Assembly: GCA_023213395.1 (NCBI GenBank)
Contig: CM041465.1
Span: forward strand, 156,681,741 to 156,745,740
DNA: 64,000 nt
DNA from: Cycas panzhihuaensis
Taxonomy: Eukaryota > Cycadophyta
Direction of reading: 5' to 3'
Part shown: positions 21,866 to 33,039 of the stretch, piece by piece
How positions within the stretch are numbered: the stretch's first letter is position 1
How the letters are laid out: each line of letters begins with the position of its first letter
Notes under the pieces: model-generated
What the model saw: the letters and a program-made list of their open reading frames with translations, nothing else
Told to the model about the DNA's origin: nothing
Databases searched by the model: none
Translations under genes and position numbers: made by a program

Positions 21866-21885
21866 TTGGTTCCGTTGCCGGGTAT
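21866..21885 (+). promoter_or_regulatory. Primer binding site, tRNA-Asp type
   Basis: TTGGTTCCGTTGCCGGGTAT abuts the LTR end. It extends the match to the plant tRNA-Asp site further than the copy at 11927. Confidence 0.75.
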
Positions 21886-21941
21886 CCAATGCTGAAAGAA
21901 GAATGAACGCCCAACGATGAAAGGATAAGAGGGAACTGTCC

Positions 21942-23600
21942 ATGCCACCAAAAGTCAATTTTGTAAAGAGGGTCGAAACCAGACAAGAACGGAGTCAACA
22001 CTGGGAGGCGGAGAGAAGCCAAGAGGGTATCCACAAACCTAAAGAGCCAGTAGAAAAGAAGCAAGTAAAAAGAAAGCCTGCGAGGGGCAGACGAGAGGAG
22101 AGTCAAACCCCAAGAGAATGAGAAAAAGATAGCAGAGAGAAGTAAGGCTCAGCAGAAATTTGGGAAGGAACCCAAGAATTGCAGGCGAAAGTTCAACAAA
22201 GGTGGGCAGAGGATGAATTCCCCCAGGAGGTAGGAGAGGAGCAGGTGATTTCAGAGGAAAGGAAATCAATAAGCTTGGAGGTGTATAGTACCACTGTAGT
22301 AGGGTGGGACTGTCACATCTTGGATGTTAGGGACTCTCATTCCCATGTACTAAATCTGCTATTCAACAAGATGGCCGAAATGATTTTGGGATCAATATTG
22401 CTGGGAGGAAGCCTGGAGAGCATGAACAACACTCCTCTGAATCAAGGGGCAAGCAAGGGAGGAGAAACAAATTCAGCGATCCCAATAAGAAATGCAAGTA
22501 GAAATGTGCAGAGTGGACCAACTCCAGCAGGTCCGATAAACATGGCACAAGGGAATGCAGACAGAGGGAATCAGACAAACCCTCCATACGTCATTATTCA
22601 AAACGATGCGATGTTTGGGCATTTGGAATTTGATGGTTCGGGGGATCCAGGGGATCATTTGGCCCTCTTTTCCAATATGTTGAAAATAAAAAAGATTTGA
22701 GATCAGGAAGAAATTAAGGCTCGCTTTTTCTCAACATTAAGAGGGGTTGCAATAGCCTGGTATCAATACATTGCAATGACAAATCCAACATGGAAAACGA
22801 TCCAGATGCAATTTTTGGACAGGTTTCCAAGGTTGAGAGATCCAATGGCAATTTTTCAAGCCTTGGAGGAAATTTGGCAGATACTACATGAGTCAGTGAA
22901 TGATTTCGATGGTAGATTAAGAATCATTATGAACAAAATGGACCCTGCAATCCCTATGAATCCCATGCTTTCTTTGAAATATTTTGTTCAAGGGTTATTG
23001 CCCCAATTGAAGGAAAAAGTTGTGTTGCATCCGATGAAGAGTTATGAGCAAGTCAAAGACTTAGCTCTCGAATTTGAAAACCAGATGAAGACAGGGTACT
23101 TGCAGACAAGGTTTCCAAATGTCACACAGATCTCGACAAATATTTCTCAATGGGGGATAAACACCGAGGTAGAAATACTAAAGAAAGAAATTGAGGCATT
23201 AAAGTAGCAATCCTCTATGGTGCTCCCTAGGGCAACTCAACAAAATGAGGAAATTGAAAAATTGAAAGCAGAAATAGCTAAATTAAAGCTCAGGAAAATC
23301 TGGAAGAATGTATGGTGCCCTCCACCATTTGGACAAGCTGGGCATTTTCGTAGTAAACATCAACCAGCAATGGAGAGGAAATGGTGTGAAATATACAAAA
23401 GAGAGAACCATCACACCTGGGAGTGCTATTATAGGACACCAAGGTAGGAAACAAGGGAATCTTTCTATCAAAAGAAAGAAGGAAATTCGTTTAAGCAATA
23501 CAAAGGGAAAACAAAACCAATCTGCTATCATCTATGTTCGAGATGGGGTCATTTCCGAATAAAATGTCCATTACAAAATAAGATGTAGAATATATTTACA
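21942..23600 (+). pseudogene. Gypsy gag relic
   Basis: The start at 21942 (MPPKVNFVKRVETRQE) is chosen by analogy with 12067. A charged N-terminal region is followed by the Retrotrans_gag core: FGHLEFDGSGDPGDHLALF, RFFSTLRGVAIAWYQYIA, SLKYFVQGLLPQLKEKVVL. Then come a coiled-coil-like Glu/Lys stretch and at least three partial knuckles (FGQAGHFRSKH with Cys lost, WCEIYKRENHHTWEC, CYHLCSRWGHFRIKC). Stops near 22698, 23205 and 23445 break it. Confidence 0.85.
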
Positions 23601-23938
23601 AGGAATGTGGTCCAACAGACCATGAGTGGGCTAATTATTCAAAGAATCCAAGCTTCAAGATACAAACTTTGAATCTGGCAACTAAAGTACCTGATGTGGA
23701 GCAAGTCGTCTATGCACAGACGAGAAGCGGCAAAGTAACTTCTACACCTGTAATAGAAAACTTCCTAGACCCAGCAGTGGAAAAACGAAGACTGCAAGAA
23801 GCGGTATAGGCCCTACAAGAGGCAATGAAGGTAGCCCAACAAGAAGAAATGAATCAGACAAATAGATATAAGGGGCAGTTATATCAGAGACAGACTAAAT
23901 TTCAAGAAGAATAGCTAGAAAAAAATCCATGGCAGAGA

Positions 23939-24628
23939 TTGCAGATAGTGAAAGATTTAATGATGGAGTTAGGAATTTCAATTCCCATTGCAATTATTTT
24001 TAGATGGTGGGAGGCAGAATATTTTCAGCAAGTAATCCTAGACCAAATTGAGAAACTAGTGTTATGGGTCTTAACAGACTCCATTGATCCCAGAGTCCCA
24101 ATGACTCTCTTCGGGACAACAATTTGTAGAACTATTGTGGATGGGGGTTCGGCAGTAAATATACTCCCAGAAGTAACATGGATCTCTTTGGGATAGCCAG
24201 AAATGGTTTCCTTGGATTATGCAATAAGGTTGGCAAACCAATTGCAAGTAAGGCCGATGGAAACCTTACTGGAAACCCCAGTAACAGTTGCAGGTATTAT
24301 AGTTCATCTGGATTTTGCAGTGGTAAGAATGCAAAACCACAAGAAGACTTACCCAACCCGGCTTGGAAGACCTTGGCTGTTGGCCATGGAGGCATTATAG
24401 GATTGGGGAAGATTAACTTTCATCCTTCATGCTGTGGGAAAGAAAGTAGTATTGCCTCTATGTTCGGATGGACCTCGTATTGAAAAGGTAGAAGATGTAG
24501 AAACAACATTTGTAACAAAAGCATCACCGGCAACTACGACAAGCCCCTGTTCAGAGACAACATTTCAAGCATTCAAAACTCCACCCCATCTGTTGAGTGA
24601 AGCATCATCAACGTATATGTTAGACTAG
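23939..24628 (+). pseudogene. Retropepsin-like protease of the nested gypsy
   Basis: The active-site segment is TIVDGGSAVNILP with Asp at about 24140. A frameshift or stop near 24195 leads to the part with YAIRLANQLQVRPMETLL, VAGIIVHLDFAVV and LGRPWLLAMEAL (24203-24400). The frame from 24434 continues with only stops into the next domain, so protease and downstream Pol were one polyprotein. Confidence 0.8.
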
Positions 24629-25015
24629 CTATAGACAGCATGGGAAGGAGAAGGAACAGAAACTTCAAACTACTATCATCTAGAGTTATGCCAGGAAGAA
24701 GAAGCAGAAGAAAAGAAAGTTGAGCCTGCTGCACAAATTGAGCGTCAATTGGAAGATTCAGGTAACTCTAAAAAACTTGAGGAGTTACCTCAGTATGGAG
24801 GAAAACGAGGACAAGCAGAAGAACATGTAAAACGTTTTGCTAATTTCTTCAGAAAAAAAATTGATGATTGGCTATACTTATTTGCTTTGACTTTGAATGG
24901 ACAAGCTTTGGCTCGGTATAAAATGCATCAAACTCATTTTGTTGATTGGATAGAATTGAAGAGATTGTTTTTAATTCGTTTTCAAAATTTGAATGATGAG
25001 TTCCCAATATTCTAG
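24629..25015 (+). pseudogene. Second gag-like domain between protease and RT
   Basis: In the frame of the protease end, an acidic linker (CQEEEAEEKKVEPAAQIERQ) is followed by AEEHVKRFANFFRKK, LFALTLNGQALARYKMHQTH and DWIELKRLFLIRFQNL. The pattern of a Leu-Gly-Ala-Trp/Arg-Tyr helix, then W-x-E-L-x-x-x-F-x-x-R-F is that of the Retrotrans_gag capsid family. The genuine gag core of the same element lies at about 22600-23100. It ends with a stop at 25013-25015. It may be a duplicated capsid segment in the Pol linker, a relic of a further insertion, or convergence. Confidence 0.5.
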
Positions 25016-25606
25016 AAAAATCCCAAACAACATATAGAAAGCTGTGTAAACACATGGCAGAGGGAGCACAAACCCAAAAGGGAATGAGCACCCTGTTTCC
25101 CCATATCTCTTAGAGGTACCTGTTTGAACTGGTACCAAAAGGCAGAGGAAAAATAGCAACAGAACTAGGATTGGGAAGAAATGGTTAAGGAATTTTTCCA
25201 AACTTTTTCCAATTTTGAATTAAGTCATAAAGGTTGTTATCAGATGGAAAAACAGGAAGAGAGAGATGGAAGAAATTTCCCCTCATCTTATTCTTTCATA
25301 GAATATAGCAGAAAAGAAATCTGCTAGACCCCTGCATATAAGTTACAGCCAAATGGAAAGACCATTCAAAGGAATGAACTCCGGCTGAGGAAAATCAATA
25401 TTGGATTGGAGAAGGATCCTAAAATGATAACTATAGGGGATTATTGGGAACTTGAAATAATGCACCAAGCAACAGGACTTTTCACTTAATATAGAGATGT
25501 TTTTGCATGATCCTATAAGGACCTAAAGGGGATACCCCCTGAGATTGGGGAACATAGGATTGACTTATTGGAAAATGCAAAACCAGTAAGACAAAGACCC
25601 TATTGA

Positions 25607-26500
25607 ATGAATTCCAGATATAAGGAACAAGTGAAACTGGAATTGGATAAATTATTAGAAGCAGGATACATCTTCGAGGTCGAAAATAGCGAGTGGGTAA
25701 GCCCAATAATGGTTGTACCTAAAAAGAATGGGAAACTATGGGTATGTGTGGATTACAGGGCCTTGAACAAGGCAACGAAAAGAGATCCATTCCCAATTCC
25801 TTTTATAGAAGATGTCCGGGAAAAGGTTGCCAGATATGAAGTATTTTCCTTCACAGATGGACTCAGCGGTTATAACCAAGTCCAGATCATTCCTGAAGAC
25901 CAGTTGAAAACCACATTTGTACAGAATGGGGCATGTATGCATATAGAGTAATGCCCTTTGGGCTTACCAATGCACCTGCCATCTTTCAAAGAATAATCTT
26001 GAATATCTTTCGAGAATTAATAGGGAAAGCAATTGAAGTCTTTTTGGATGACTGGACGATATACAGTGGACTGAAAAACCATCTAACTCAATTGAAAGTG
26101 ATGTTGGAATTGTGCAAGAAAAGTCAGTTGTGTTTGAATCTAGAAAAATGTACCTTCATGGTACCATTTGGCTCCTTATTGGGCCACATTGTGACCAAAG
26201 AAGGGCTATTGGCTGACCCGACAAAAGTAGAAGTTATCCTCAACTTTCCAGTACCTCAAAATATGAAGAAATTGAAGGGATTTCTAGGTATGACAAGGTA
26301 CTACTGTAAATTTATACGAGGGTACACCCAAATTGCTTATCCCTTAGAATCATTATTGAAAAAAACAAAAAGTTGGGAATGGTCACTAAAGCAACAACTG
26401 ACATTTGAAGTTTTGAAGAAGAAAATAGTAGAGGCCCCCATATTTAGATTTCTAAATTGGAGTAAGCCCTTCCATGTTCATGTAGATGCCTTACTATAGG
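25607..26500 (+). pseudogene. Gypsy reverse transcriptase relic
   Basis: Open frames 25607-25951 and 25933-26499 cover RT: LEAGYIFEVENSEWVSPIMV, VPKKNGKLWVCVDYRALNKA, DPFPIPFIEDV, MPFGLTNAPAIFQRIILNIF, the catalytic FLDDWTIYS (about 26041), then GHIVTKEGLLADPTKVEVI and FLGMTRYYCKFIRGY. A one-base frameshift near 25940 separates the two halves. The catalytic Asp pair is intact. Confidence 0.93.
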
Positions 26501-26820
26501 CAATTGGCTATGTACTAGCTCAACCAGCAGATGAGAAAGTGGACCTTCCTATTGCATTTGCAAGTAGGAAATTGATAGCAACAAAGCAGAATTATACAGT
26601 TACAAAGAGAGAAGGGTTAGGCATGATTTATGCCTTACAAAAGTTTAGGCATTATCTTTTGGCTAACCCTTTTGTGTTCTTTGTAAATTATCAAGCCCTA
26701 CAATATTTAATCAATAAACCAATCTTACAGGGGAGAATTAGTCATTGGTTGCTATTTTTTCAGGGATTTATGTTCAAGATCATAGTAAGAAAGGGAGAAA
26801 AACACATAGTGCTGGACTAG
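26501..26820 (+). pseudogene. Gypsy RNase H relic
   Basis: After a stop at 26497 the frame continues: IGYVLAQPADEKVDLPIAFA, then SRKLIATKQNYTVTKREGLG, MIYALQKFRHYLLANPFVFF and LQGRISHWLLFFQGF, ending with a stop at 26818. Typical gypsy RNase H order directly after RT. Confidence 0.9.
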
Positions 26821-28140
26821 TTTTCTAGAATCCAGGAAGGGGTGGCAAAAGTTGGAGTAATAGACGATTTTCCATATCACAAATTATTTTTTATTGAAGC
26901 CATTCCTCCATGGTATGAAGGTATTGTTGAATATCTATCCACAGGACAAACACCAAAGGGACTTGAGAAAGCTAAAAGAAGAAGCTTTATTAGGAAGGCG
27001 TTTCCATTCCAACTGATAGGAGAAACAATGTACAAAATGGGACCAGACGAAGTGGTTCACAGATGTATATTGGAGCATGAGGTGCAAACCATGCTCAGGG
27101 AAGCACATGAAGGGGTAGCTTCAATTCACCATAGCAGCGAAGCAATAGCACGGAAGATACTATTGGCAGGATTATGGTGGCCAACCCTGCTCGAGGATTG
27201 AGACAAGTGGGTAGAAACTTGTGATATATGTCAACGAACGGATAAGCCTTCAAAGAGAAACTATCTACCTCTGCATCCAATAGTAGCTCAAGCCCCATTT
27301 GAGAAATGGGGATTAGACTTTGTAGGATCAATCAGCCCTCCAGCTCAGAGAACAAATGCAAGATACATTTCAGTAGCAACAGATTTTCTGACAGTGGATT
27401 GAAGCTAAACCTATGAGAAAATGTGATGCAAGAACCACTGCATGTTTTCTGTATGAAATAATTATAGTTCGGTTTAGATGCCCATTACAAATAGTATAAG
27501 ACCAAGGGGGGATTTCTCAATCAAATAATTAAATATTTGACCTCTGAATTTTTAATACAGCATGGTAGGTCCTCACCATATTACCCTAGAGCAAATGGAC
27601 AGGTCAAGAGCACTAACAAGATTTTGAAGATTGCTCTTATGAAAATTTGTAATGTAGAATGGACAAATTGGGCAGAGAAATTGCACTCTATCCTATGGGC
27701 TAATCGGACTACAAGAAAACGACCACATAAGCACACACCCTTTCAACTAGTATATGGAATGGAAGTAATAGTCCCTTTGGAGTTCCAAGCAGAAAGCATT
27801 TGAATAGCACAATAATTAAGAATGGAGACAGAGGATTCATATAATCAACGACTAGTCCAACTGATGAAATTGGATGAAGAATGTGCCAAGGCACTTTGGG
27901 AATTACAGATAGAAAAAACAAAAAGGCGCAAGGTATGGCACGATCAACATTTAAGAAGGCCATAGTACAAGGTAAATGATTTGGTTTTATTATATGATAG
28001 TAAATTCAGGATGAAACCTGAAAAAATGAAAATTAGATTGTTAGGTCCATATAAGGTTTCTCACATTCATGAAAAAGACGCTGTTAAACTAGCATAGTTA
28101 GATGGTAAACCATTGACTAAAATCATTGTGACATTATGAG
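26821..28140 (+). pseudogene. Gypsy integrase relic with catalytic Glu replaced
   Basis: The zinc-binding H2C2 region spans 27050-27240 (HEGVASIHHSSEAIARKILL, ETCDICQRTDK). The core begins KWGLDFVGSISPP (first Asp near 27314); the second Asp is in VxDQGG near 27500; the third position reads NGQVKSTNK at 27606, with Lys for the usual Glu. The C-terminal domain reads VNDLVLLYDSKFRMKPEKMK and GPYKVSHIHEKDAVKLA (about 27970-28100), ending near 28137. Several stops and at least one frameshift near 27400. Confidence 0.9.
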
Positions 28141-28141
28141 A

Positions 28142-29321
28142 ATGTTTGAAACAATGGAAGCACAATTTACAAAGCCATTGATTGTGAGTGAAGTAACACA
28201 TCTCATTTGTTACAAGTATGAAGGGGACAAGTACAGGGTTGTTAAACAAATGGGAATAAAGCTAGTCAACCATCATTGACTTGAAGACTATTTGAAGGTT
28301 TAGGCATTATTTCTTGAAGAGAATTACTAAAAATGTGGATGGGAACTAGAGATTTTGGAGGCAAAGGGCAGTGATTCAGAAGATGTTCAAGATAGCAGAA
28401 GTTGTCTGTCTCTGTTGTCAACACACAATCAAGTCTCTTATAATTATTCTACTAGTTTACATGGACCTTTTGTGGTGCCAAATTCCAAACCCCTTTCACA
28501 TCCTACGTCAAATAAGTTTGTTGTTACAAATAAGGAATTGCCAAAACTTTCACGCAAAGAACATACAAAAGCAAGGATTTATGAAAAATTGGAAAGGAAT
28601 GAGAAGCTTTTAGACATAGAGAGTAGAGATGAACATAAAGAATCTTCTCTAACATTAGTAAACCTCAATGACGCCTACTTGTTAAACGTTAGACAAAAAA
28701 TTAAAGAAGCAAGTAATAAGATTACAAGAATTACATCAGAAAAATTTATTTAAAAATCATAGAGGACATATGGACAAATGTGTCAACAAGGCAAATGAGG
28801 ATGGCACATCTATACTAAAAGCTAATGGAATACAAGATCATGCAATATAAAAAGAAAAAGGGCATACAAACTAAATCATAATCCCAACACATAATTTGAG
28901 CACATAAGAAGAAGAAAATAATACACAATAGGAAAATAAGGATAAACCATTAATAATTGATAAGGGCAAAAAGTTAGTGTTATTCTCAAAAGAATATATA
29001 ATAATTTATAATAAAAAAGATATCAAGTATATGCTAGAAAAGTTACTAATGCCAATGATGACATCTACGTTCCCTGATCAATTTGAGAAGAACCAACTAG
29101 TGTCAATAACATCTCTTGATCAATTTGAACAAAAGTTATTAATACCGACAATAACTAGTTCACCTCCTAATCAACCGAATAAGACAAATCAAATATTTAC
29201 ATCGTGTCTACCAAAGGATTTCCCAGTGTCAGCAATAATTATTTCACCTCCTAATGAATCTGAGAAGATCTCAAGCATTGGTATAGAATCTTATATTCTA
29301 AGACAAATCTACGCCTGTTAA
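28142..29321 (+). pseudogene. Extra ORF downstream of integrase, unknown function
   Basis: A reading frame starts at ATG 28142 (MFETMEAQFTKPLIVSEVTH), just after the integrase stop and in another frame, and runs with three stops to 28753. After a frameshift it continues from about 28755 to 29321 with four stops. It encodes a Lys/Glu-rich middle and a C-terminal part with repeats of the kind TSTFPDQFEKNQL, ITSLDQFEQKLL, ITSSPPNQPNK. No transmembrane segment or known domain is evident. Position matches the third ORF of some plant gypsies (Athila env-like), but similarity is not shown. It may belong to the nested gypsy or to the 12.7-kb host element. Confidence 0.5.
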
Positions 29322-29618
29322 CAGATTTAAGTCAAAGTCGAATTGAAGATTCCTTGGCGGCAACCTTTAACCTACAGGTAAAAGCATACAGAAATTTAAT
29401 ATTTTTGTAGTCCGCATCTACCAAAAAATTTCACAATCGCATCAACTTACTCAAGCTTGTCCTTGTATTCTCATTTGTTATTATTTAAAGTTCAGATAAT
29501 TATGACTCGATGATATATATTAGATGATTATGATATCCTTTTATCAAGAAGAGGAGACATCAAACCAATCGTTATCTCAATTATGTTTTGAGGACGAAAC
29601 ATTTCAAAGAGGGGGTCT
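29322..29618 (+). other. 3' untranslated region and polypurine tract of the 12.7-kb element
   Basis: No ORF. It includes GAGGACGAAACATTTCAAAG and the purine run ending AGAGGGGG just before the 3' LTR, as at the 3' end of many plant gypsies. Confidence 0.7.
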
Positions 29619-29856
29619 TGTTACGAACCGCCTTAAAAGCAATAATTAATTGATCATTATCAAAAGTCTCGTCAAATGAATACAACTGTTTATGAAAAAA
29701 TCCTATGCATATAAATATGTCCTCAATTGTGACATTCAACATCACTTATTTATCAATCGATGTGTTGGTCTTTTAACTGGTAAAACTCTTAAAAGCTTTC
29801 CTGCGCCTTCATATTAATCCAGTTAATTCTCCAAGTTACGGAGTAGGTCTATAACA
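29619..29856 (+). repeat. 3' LTR of the 12.7-kb element
   Basis: TGTTACGAACC to CTATAACA, matching 17130-17367 base by base except for scattered transitions; TATAAATA at 29710-29717. CTTCC follows at 29857-29861. Confidence 0.9.
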
Positions 29857-30860
29857 CTTCCTCCATCATTTCTTCATTAATCTTCATAAGATTTTCCACC
29901 TCTACTGTTTTTTCCTTTAAATCCTTTTGTAATTTTGATTCATCGTCATCGTTGCCTCTCCTCTCCCAAAAGTTCATCCAATCATGCCTTTATTTGTTGT
30001 ACTTCCCTCTCCTTGGGAAGTTTGCTTGCCTAGTTATTTCGATCATGGTGGTGGGCTTGGCTCTTCTGCTATTCTATCTCTAATATGGACTCAACCACTT
30101 GTTGCATCCACTTTTTGGCTTTCTTTTTGGGATAATGAGGAGGAGTGGGGTGTGTATCACCTTGAAACCACAAGATAATTTGCCTCATTGCTGCATGAAC
30201 CAATTGCTTAACCTCATTGAAATGTATATCCATAGGAAATGGACTTGTCCACTACTATAATAGGGCCCATCCTTCCTTAATTTCTACTTGGGGCAACTAT
30301 GCTATAACTATTTAGGCAAATAGTAGCTCTAATAACAATGAAGGATGTTTAAACGTGGATTTTGGCCCTCTCACCTTTTATAACTATTTCTAGAGGGATT
30401 ATACCAAATACTCACTCCAATTAAGCAACATTCCCTCCTACACCTCTTGGAGGGTTGTCAAAATTCCAACAGAGCAATATGTGAACTACTTCTTCCCTAG
30501 GAACCATGTGACATAAACTTTGGCCAACCACCTCAATTTTGGATCCAAGAAGTTGCCAATCTTTACACCTTTGTTATATGTGTGTGAACTTGATTTACGT
30601 AAGGCATGGACAACCAACTCTTTGCCCAACTTTGTTCATTTGTCCACAATTGGTACCCTCCTAGCAGAAGGTAATTTAATGATTTGCCAAATGAGGTTTG
30701 CAGATATTTCTATTTTGTCCATGTTTTTGGCGATCATCTCCAAATATTCTTCATCATTGTGTTGTCCCAATAGAGAGGTGGTAACAATGTATATCTACTC
30801 CATCCAACCCTAATTATGGCTACTTTAAACTTGTCAATCATCCATAGATACTCATTCTCC
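29857..30860 (-). pseudogene. Old minus-strand ORF of unknown function, upstream piece
   Basis: On the minus strand one frame runs from about 30780 to 30170 with scattered stops: GQHNDEEYLEMIAKNMDKIE, KGVKIGNFLDPKLRWLAKVY, MDIHFNEVKQLVHAAMRQII. A second frame further on reads HDWMNFWERRGNDDDESKLQ, then KDLKEKTVEVENLMKINEEM up to the insertion point at 29857. The Glu/Lys-rich end looks like a coiled coil. The layout (globular part, acidic coiled coil) recalls retroelement gag-type proteins, but no family is recognised. It continues at 17129-17062. Confidence 0.4.
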
Positions 30861-30999
30861 AAATGTGGTAGTTAGGGTTCCAATAATTCTATCTCATTTT
30901 GTCAAAAATTCACCACAAAATGCTTGCAAAATTCTTACCAATTCTCTAGAATGCCTTAGAACACTTGTTGGAACACTTACGAAAACTCTTGCTATGGGT

Positions 31000-32418
31000 A
31001 TTAGTAGAATATTGATTTTCATAATATTCAATGTAATATTTAATTTAGTGGTTGAAATATCATTGCTCAATGTAAAGGTTCTCAAACTTGTTCTAAGTGG
31101 TCGATGTATCAATGCAAAACCATTGGTTGATGATGAGGCGACACAAGTATATAAGGGCATGTATATTATAAGACAAACTAGATAACCCAATTCTCTTTAG
31201 GAGACTAGATGACTTATGATGATTTTTAATATGAGATTTCATACATGATTTTGGAGGTGGTTTTTCCTGTTCATGGGTTTTCCACATTAAATATTATGTC
31301 ACGTTTATGCTTGCATCATTGACTCTTTGATTGCCCTTATTATCTTTTATAATGTTAAATGATTATATAATTATTGATGTTTACACATATTGATGAATAC
31401 ATTTAATGGTTGATATATGTCTTACTTATACACGTTAATATGGTATCAAATCAAATCAAAATTTCTACATGGTATCAAAATGCAGGTGACACGATATTAA
31501 GATAAGTGAAGAGATCTTGAGGAGACTTATTGAAGAGCGAATATGAGACCCTGTATGAGACCAATGAAGAGTAAGTACGAGAATGATGCATGATGTTGAA
31601 GACCACATGCACGTGGTGGCGATTTTTGCCATTCAAAGATGATCCATGCATGCATTATACAAATGCTGAAGAGCTAATATCAATGTTGGTATGAGGCAGT
31701 ACGAGACAGTGATAGGACCTAGTATGAGCTAGTACTAATTGAGAGATTAATGTGTTGAATCAAGAACCTATTGATAGCTATGATTGAGATTATTGAGGCA
31801 TGATGCAGATATGATGAAGATTTGGTGCAAAATTGAATATGGAATCTCTTCATTGGTACGCAGTTTTATTGATGATTTTGTCAACATATTTACTATGCAT
31901 GTGGCATGCATATTTTGGAGCATGTAGGTGTTTGAATGGAGTCCACATTTGACAATTAATGACAAAGAAGAGGAACGAAGTCCCGATGTAGGACTCATCA
32001 CCTTGCAATAGAGAACTAAGTTGCCGCTTGATGGTGAATACATCTCCCATATTCTATTTGATTTATGCGAGTTTTTTGTCCACCTTTGTTTATGGATTTA
32101 TATCCATTTTATTAGAATTTTTTTAGCAAAACTTGATTATTATTGTTGAGAGATAATGAACATTTGAAAATGTTTTATGGAGATTATTGTTTTTCCTTTT
32201 GAAGTGACATGATGATGATATGACATTTTCTTGCAGGAGAACAAGCAAGATGAAAGCAAGTTTGATTAGTTGATATCTATAGGTAATATGAGGTCAAGAA
32301 AATGGGCAAGTGATGATTATGAACAATTTGAGATGAATATATTTAATAGATAATACACGTGCAACTTATACACATTTGTTAATATGGCACCAAATCAAAT
32401 CAAATTTAATTTTCTATA
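31000..32418 (+). repeat. Decayed LTR pair of a small plus-strand element
   Basis: Segments ending at 31469 and 32418 share ACTTATACAC, then GTTAATATGG and CAAATCAAATCAAA, followed by a TTTCTACA-like end. After 31469 comes TGGTATCAAAATGCAGG, resembling a tRNA-Met primer site. The first copy also has GGGTTTTCCACATTAA, a motif common in plant copia LTRs. The starts of the LTRs and any coding content are not identifiable. Positions are approximate at the left. Confidence 0.4.
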
Positions 32419-33039
32419 GGTGTTGTCGTCCAAACCGTTCTTGCAATCTTTGAACCATTTTGATGCTTCTGTGATAGGGATTTACTTTGAAAATTACTCA
32501 AATCCTCTTTGAATCTTGCTCCAAATTCACTACTATGCTTCTAGTGTTTCTCTAGAATGTTTATCACTGCACAACTGCTTGAAAAATGAAGAAATTTTGT
32601 CGAAAAATGAGTTTATCGGCTAGAATGTTTTAGTTTTTTCATTGAACAGTTGCTTAATGCATTCCTTGACAAAATGTTTTTGTGCCAATCATTTCAACCA
32701 TTCATGGAACGCTTTTGGTATGCTTCTAGGACACTACTAGGAACACTTTAGAGAAATAACTTTTATTCAAATTTTTGCTCTCATTTTGACTCTTTTGCTC
32801 CCATCGTCTTGTATAGGGATTTTGTAGGGTTTTATTGTTGATATATATGCTTTTCAAAAAATTCCTTAGTGTTGTAAAGTGGTTAAGTTATAATTTTCTT
32901 TACTTTTTTATTTTTTGTATTTTTGTTTTTAACATATCAAGACAGAATCAATCCCGTGATACCAAGCCAGCCTCAATTGTCCTCGATTTCAAGCAACACA
33001 TACATGGTACAACTGTTGATTCCCCTAGTGATTTTTGTT
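32419..33039. other. Unassigned AT-rich sequence
   Basis: No supported gene. It may be the region downstream of the minus-strand integrase relic at 33040. Short ORFs at 32835-33135 are Phe/Ile-rich by composition only. Confidence 0.35.

Larger units (their letters stand above)
21206..28140 (+). mobile_element. Ty3/gypsy element with tRNA-Asp-type primer site, 3' LTR lost
   Basis: The 5' LTR (21206-21865) and primer site are followed by gag, protease, a second gag-like domain, RT, RNase H and integrase in the order expected for Ty3/gypsy. Gag start, knuckles, protease and primer site resemble those of the RT-less element at 11019, so both belong to one lineage (probably the Athila/Tat side). 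It is inserted into the copia at 21205, with left target GTTTC. No copy of its LTR occurs downstream, so its right end was deleted. The given end is the end of the integrase frame. Confidence 0.85.
17130..29856 (+). mobile_element. 12.7-kb LTR element containing nested copia and gypsy
   Basis: Matching 238-bp LTRs (17130-17367, 29619-29856) are flanked by CTTCC at 17125-17129 and 29857-29861. The primer site TGGTATCGGAGCA (from 17370) is tRNA-Met type. The polypurine tract AAAGAGGGGG lies at 29606-29615, after a GAGGACGAAAC motif typical of plant gypsy 3' ends. Its own left internal part is only the leader 17368-17725. The interior then holds a truncated copia and a gypsy with a different primer type. 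How much of the right part is its own is uncertain, because the junction is not visible. Confidence 0.85.

Noticed and set aside
28142-28753. Envelope protein of a gypsy retrovirus-like element
   Set aside because: No signal peptide or transmembrane segment is visible, so only an unknown downstream ORF is claimed.
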